7,842 bases of DNA. Origin: Microcaldota archaeon (GTDB lineage: Archaea > Micrarchaeota > Micrarchaeia > Micrarchaeales > Micrarchaeaceae). A model generated the notes under the pieces. That model was not told the origin of the DNA and did not search any database. It worked only from the letters and a program-made list of their open reading frames with translations. The DNA is taken from positions 1 through 7,842 of the forward strand of contig JAJZLZ010000010.1 of assembly GCA_021850375.1 (NCBI GenBank), given 5' to 3'. The stretch's first letter is position 1, and each line of letters begins with the position of its first letter. The translations under genes and the position numbers were made by a program. Of this stretch, positions 6,191 to 7,842 are shown piece by piece.

Positions 6191-7034
6191 ATTGCCTTCT
6201 GCCTAAAGATTTTATTATTGTGATGGCATGGCCCTCCTCTTTTAGCCTTCTATATGAATAGCTAATCCAGTTCGGCCCGTAGGGTATGTATATTGCAACT
6301 TTCTCTTTATTTTTTGCAAGACTTGCGGCATAGCGGTTATTTATCCCATTTAGCATGCCAAATACAACATTGCGCCTCCATTTTCTATTCATCTTAACTG
6401 CGTAATCTATTTCATGGGCATCATGGGTTGCAACCATGAACTGCTTAGAATTTAAGAACAAATAGTAGAGCAGTTTTTTATAATTATTGTCGATTAGCGC
6501 CCTTGAGCCAAAACCGCCGTGTTTTGGGGAATATGCTCCTTTTACAAGCCTTACTATACCGCCGCGCTTGACTATTCTTCTAATGTCCTGAGCGCTTCTC
6601 TTAAGGTATGCCTGTATGCATATTCCAGAATTCTTGCCGTCAAAATTATTCAAGTACGCATCAATTGTGCTCTCTATTGCATCTATATCTTCCATATCGA
6701 GCCATAGAAATATTTTGCGTTTCGATGCTAAATTTAATATGTATGAGTAGTTTTTAAAAAAGAGCTTTTCGCTGATACTGTATCCTATTTGAGTTGGCTT
6801 TATGGATATAGATGCATTGAGCTTGCTCTTTGAAATAATATTGATTAGCGATGAGTACTCAGCCACCGTATTATCTACTTCTTTAGGGTCTGATATATCC
6901 TCCCCCAAATAGTTTATTAGAACAGAAATTTTGTGCGAATTAAAGCGCATTGCAACGCGCAAGGCGTCTTCAAAAGTCTCTCCCGCTATCCACCTTCCCG
7001 CAAATAATCTTTCAATTATCCCATTCAAGCCCAT
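6183..7034 (-). CDS. Proline dehydrogenase (FAD-dependent), 283 aa
   Basis: It oxidises L-proline to pyrroline-5-carboxylate, passing electrons to FAD and then usually to the membrane quinone pool. The protein spans one (beta/alpha)8 PRODH domain and is close to the ~300 residues of single-function enzymes. Signatures in order: AGETFEDAL (17-25), NYLGE (41-45), SISIKPTQIG (75-84), WLDMED (111-116), IQAYLK (140-145), RLVKGAY (162-168), ATHD (202-205), IYIPYG (248-253) and YRRLKEE (261-267). By comparison with E. coli PutA, K79, D113, Y168, Y249, R262, R263 and E266 occupy the catalytic and proline-binding positions. The segment normally reading FQxLYG is here VFGMLNG (224-230), a deviation near the active site. 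The start ATG is 2 nt after the HAD gene stop, implying translational coupling. No P5C dehydrogenase is visible here. Confidence 0.92.
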   Translation of the reverse strand: MGLNGIIERLFAGRWIAGETFEDALRVAMRFNSHKISVLINYLGEDISDPKEVDNTVAEYSSLINIISKSKLNASISIKPTQIGYSISEKLFFKNYSYILNLASKRKIFLWLDMEDIDAIESTIDAYLNNFDGKNSGICIQAYLKRSAQDIRRIVKRGGIVRLVKGAYSPKHGGFGSRALIDNNYKKLLYYLFLNSKQFMVATHDAHEIDYAVKMNRKWRRNVVFGMLNGINNRYAASLAKNKEKVAIYIPYGPNWISYSYRRLKEEGHAITIIKSLGRRQSI

Positions 7035-7036
7035 AA

Positions 7037-7636
7037 TTATGCATCCACGCCCAATTTATTTAAGCTTTTGGAAAGGTCTGCACACGTTGTGTAGTGTATC
7101 CCGTGCAACCCGGCAACGCGCCCCCCTTTGACATTCTCCATGCGGTCGTCTATAAAAACTGCCTCTTCTGGCTTTACGTTCATGGATCTTATAACCTGTA
7201 GGTATGCCTCCCTCTTGGGCTTTGCAACGCCCATAAAGCATGAGGCAAAGATGCGTTTATATCTGATTCCTTTAAGCATACCGTTATTTATGTTGGATAT
7301 ATACCTGCTTCTAGATACATTGGTTAAAAGCACTAAATCATATTTTTTCGAAAGCCTATTTGCCAGCTTCACGGTGTCCTTGTTCATCTTTGCAAGTTTT
7401 AATATCGCATATTGCCACTCAAGATCGTTTATCTTTACTGAGAACTCTGATGCAATCTCGCTAAGCATCTCCCATGTGCCTAGCTTGCCTTCTTCGGCAA
7501 GCATTAATTTTGATTTCAGGGACGCGGAAAATCGCTTTTTGTTAAGTTGCAGCTTTGGGCATATGTAGTTTATATACATATCCTCGTTAAAATCCTCAAG
7601 GACGCCGCCTATGTCAAATATTATTAATCTTATCAT
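7037..7636 (-). CDS. HAD-superfamily hydrolase, YihX-like, 199 aa
   Basis: A haloacid dehalogenase-fold hydrolase, most likely a small-molecule phosphatase. Motif I is FDIGGVL with nucleophile D8; motif II is LLTN (T105); motif III is the Lys of AKPKREAY (K139); motif IV is FIDDRMENV (D163, D164). The helical cap lies between motifs I and II (about 15-90), so it is a C1-capped member. The residue two after the nucleophile is Gly rather than the usual Asp, the FDxGxV(I/L) form found in the YihX / epoxide-hydrolase N-terminal group; YihX itself is an active sugar-phosphate phosphatase. The substrate cannot be named from sequence. It is the first gene of an operon with proline dehydrogenase (2-nt gap). 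The ATG at 7636 has only a weak upstream GGT motif. Confidence 0.9.
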   Translation of the reverse strand: MIRLIIFDIGGVLEDFNEDMYINYICPKLQLNKKRFSASLKSKLMLAEEGKLGTWEMLSEIASEFSVKINDLEWQYAILKLAKMNKDTVKLANRLSKKYDLVLLTNVSRSRYISNINNGMLKGIRYKRIFASCFMGVAKPKREAYLQVIRSMNVKPEEAVFIDDRMENVKGGRVAGLHGIHYTTCADLSKSLNKLGVDA

Positions 7637-7641
7637 GCAAT

Positions 7642-7653
7642 TACCAATTGGTA
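7642..7653. repeat. 12-bp perfect palindrome upstream of the HAD start codon
   Basis: TACCAATTGGTA is an exact palindrome ending 5 nt before the HAD ATG (minus strand). If the minus-strand TATA element at 7683-7692 is used, this site falls just inside the transcript start, where a repressor dimer could block initiation. It also supplies the only GGT before the start codon. Operator function is inference. Confidence 0.4.
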
Positions 7654-7682
7654 TGGGTATGGGGCAAGTAACGCAGCAAAAT

Positions 7683-7692
7683 GCAATATACC
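7683..7692 (-). promoter_or_regulatory. Possible TATA box for the HAD/proline dehydrogenase operon
   Basis: Read on the minus strand, GGTATATTGC predicts a start near 7658, giving a leader of about 22 nt. A further AT element at 7721-7731 would give a leader of about 60 nt. No box A lies at the leaderless distance from this ATG. Confidence 0.35.
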
Positions 7693-7720
7693 GTAATTAG
7701 GTGTATTAGAGCAACTGCTT

Positions 7721-7731
7721 TATATGATATA
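7721..7731. promoter_or_regulatory. Symmetrical TATA-like element in the divergent promoter region
   Basis: TATATGATATA is symmetrical around a central G, so it could be read as box A on either strand. It lies between the HAD operon and the carbamate kinase-like gene. Confidence 0.3.
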
Positions 7732-7760
7732 CTTCTGCAATTATTATAAAAGTATGCTGC

Positions 7761-7770
7761 TTATAAAATA
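7761..7770 (+). promoter_or_regulatory. TATA box for the carbamate kinase-like gene
   Basis: TTATAAAATA is centred about 31 bp before the ATG at 7797, predicting a start a few nucleotides upstream of it. The same octamer TTATAAAA also occurs at 7744-7751, 17 bp upstream, forming tandem TATA-like boxes. GATGG at 7786-7790 could act as a ribosome binding site if the upstream box is used. Confidence 0.5.
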
Positions 7771-7796
7771 ACGATAAAAAATTGCGATGGTTTAAA

Positions 7797-7842
7797 ATGG
7801 GGCGAATAATAGTTATAGCTATAGGCGGAAATGCAATATCTA
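7797..7842 (+). CDS. Carbamate kinase-like amino-acid kinase, N-terminus only (cut by window end)
   Basis: Only 15 residues are present: MGRIIVIAIGGNAIS. This is the first beta strand and phosphate-binding glycine loop of the amino-acid kinase fold, and the form (I/V)VIAxGGNAx is characteristic of carbamate kinase (commonly IVIALGGNAL). That enzyme makes ATP from carbamoyl phosphate and ADP, usually as the last step of arginine deiminase or related catabolism. Other members of the fold usually have GGS rather than GGNA at this point. The start is supported by a TATA box about 31 bp upstream. It is transcribed away from the HAD/proline dehydrogenase operon. The rest lies outside the window, so the exact family remains to be confirmed. 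Confidence 0.68.
   Translation, partial: MGRIIVIAIGGNAIS

Noticed and set aside
6519..6707. + strand frame inside proline dehydrogenase
   Set aside because: Opposite a gene with complete catalytic motifs; Cys/Tyr-rich nonsense product.
7056..7568. Open frames on both strands inside the HAD gene (7056-7241 minus, 7128-7568 plus)
   Set aside because: Overlap all four HAD motifs in the correct frame; no independent signals.
7650..7666. GTATGG-like short repeats resembling a telomere or G-quadruplex tract
   Set aside because: Only two copies plus GGGG; too few G-runs for a convincing quadruplex and no repeat array.
1..7842. CRISPR array, insertion sequence, integrase/att site or toxin-antitoxin pair
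   Set aside because: No regularly spaced direct repeats, terminal inverted repeats, transposase motifs or short paired toxin/antitoxin genes were seen; the tRNA-Gln 3' end has no visible duplicated segment nearby.

Overview
The window looks archaeal and probably comes from a small-genome DPANN-type archaeon, with Micrarchaeota/ARMAN-like the best guess from memory. The evidence is as follows. TATA (box A) elements sit about 30 bp upstream of ATG codons that lack a Shine-Dalgarno. GGTGG-type ribosome binding sites appear inside operons. The tRNA-Gln has no encoded CCA. A giant secreted repeat protein ends in paired GWNLF modules. Base composition is uneven: about 50% GC in the first small gene, roughly 40% in the rest, and lower in the gaps. 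No insertion sequence, CRISPR array, rRNA or integrase was seen.

Layout on the + strand: a small unrecognised protein (45-308); an AT-rich promoter region; a 1586-residue secreted surface protein (446-5206) built from InlB-like and Ig-like beta modules; a small single-pass membrane protein with a Thr/Pro-rich tail (5228-5548); and a small two-helix membrane protein of a widespread uncharacterised family (5640-5912). A gene-free AT-rich stretch (5913-6084) holds a perfect 19-nt palindrome and separates this block from genes on the other strand. Layout on the - strand, in transcription order: a HAD-family phosphatase-like protein (7636-7037), a proline dehydrogenase (7034-6183) only 2 nt downstream, and a tRNA-Gln(TTG) (6157-6085) 25 nt after that. 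A 160-bp divergent promoter region with several TATA-like elements separates this operon from the start of a carbamate kinase-like gene (7797 onward), which is cut by the window end.

How it fits together: the left block appears to be a cell-surface operon. The giant protein has a signal peptide but no membrane anchor, and the membrane protein immediately downstream is a candidate partner. The right block is amino-acid catabolism: proline oxidation on one strand and, if the call is right, carbamoyl-phosphate-linked ATP synthesis on the other. Both would be notable in a reduced archaeon. The most interesting items are the architecture of the surface protein (an internal tandem duplication of about 310-340 residues and a C-terminal pair of GWNLF modules with equally spaced cysteines), its small membrane neighbour, and the HAD/proline dehydrogenase pair facing a carbamate kinase.
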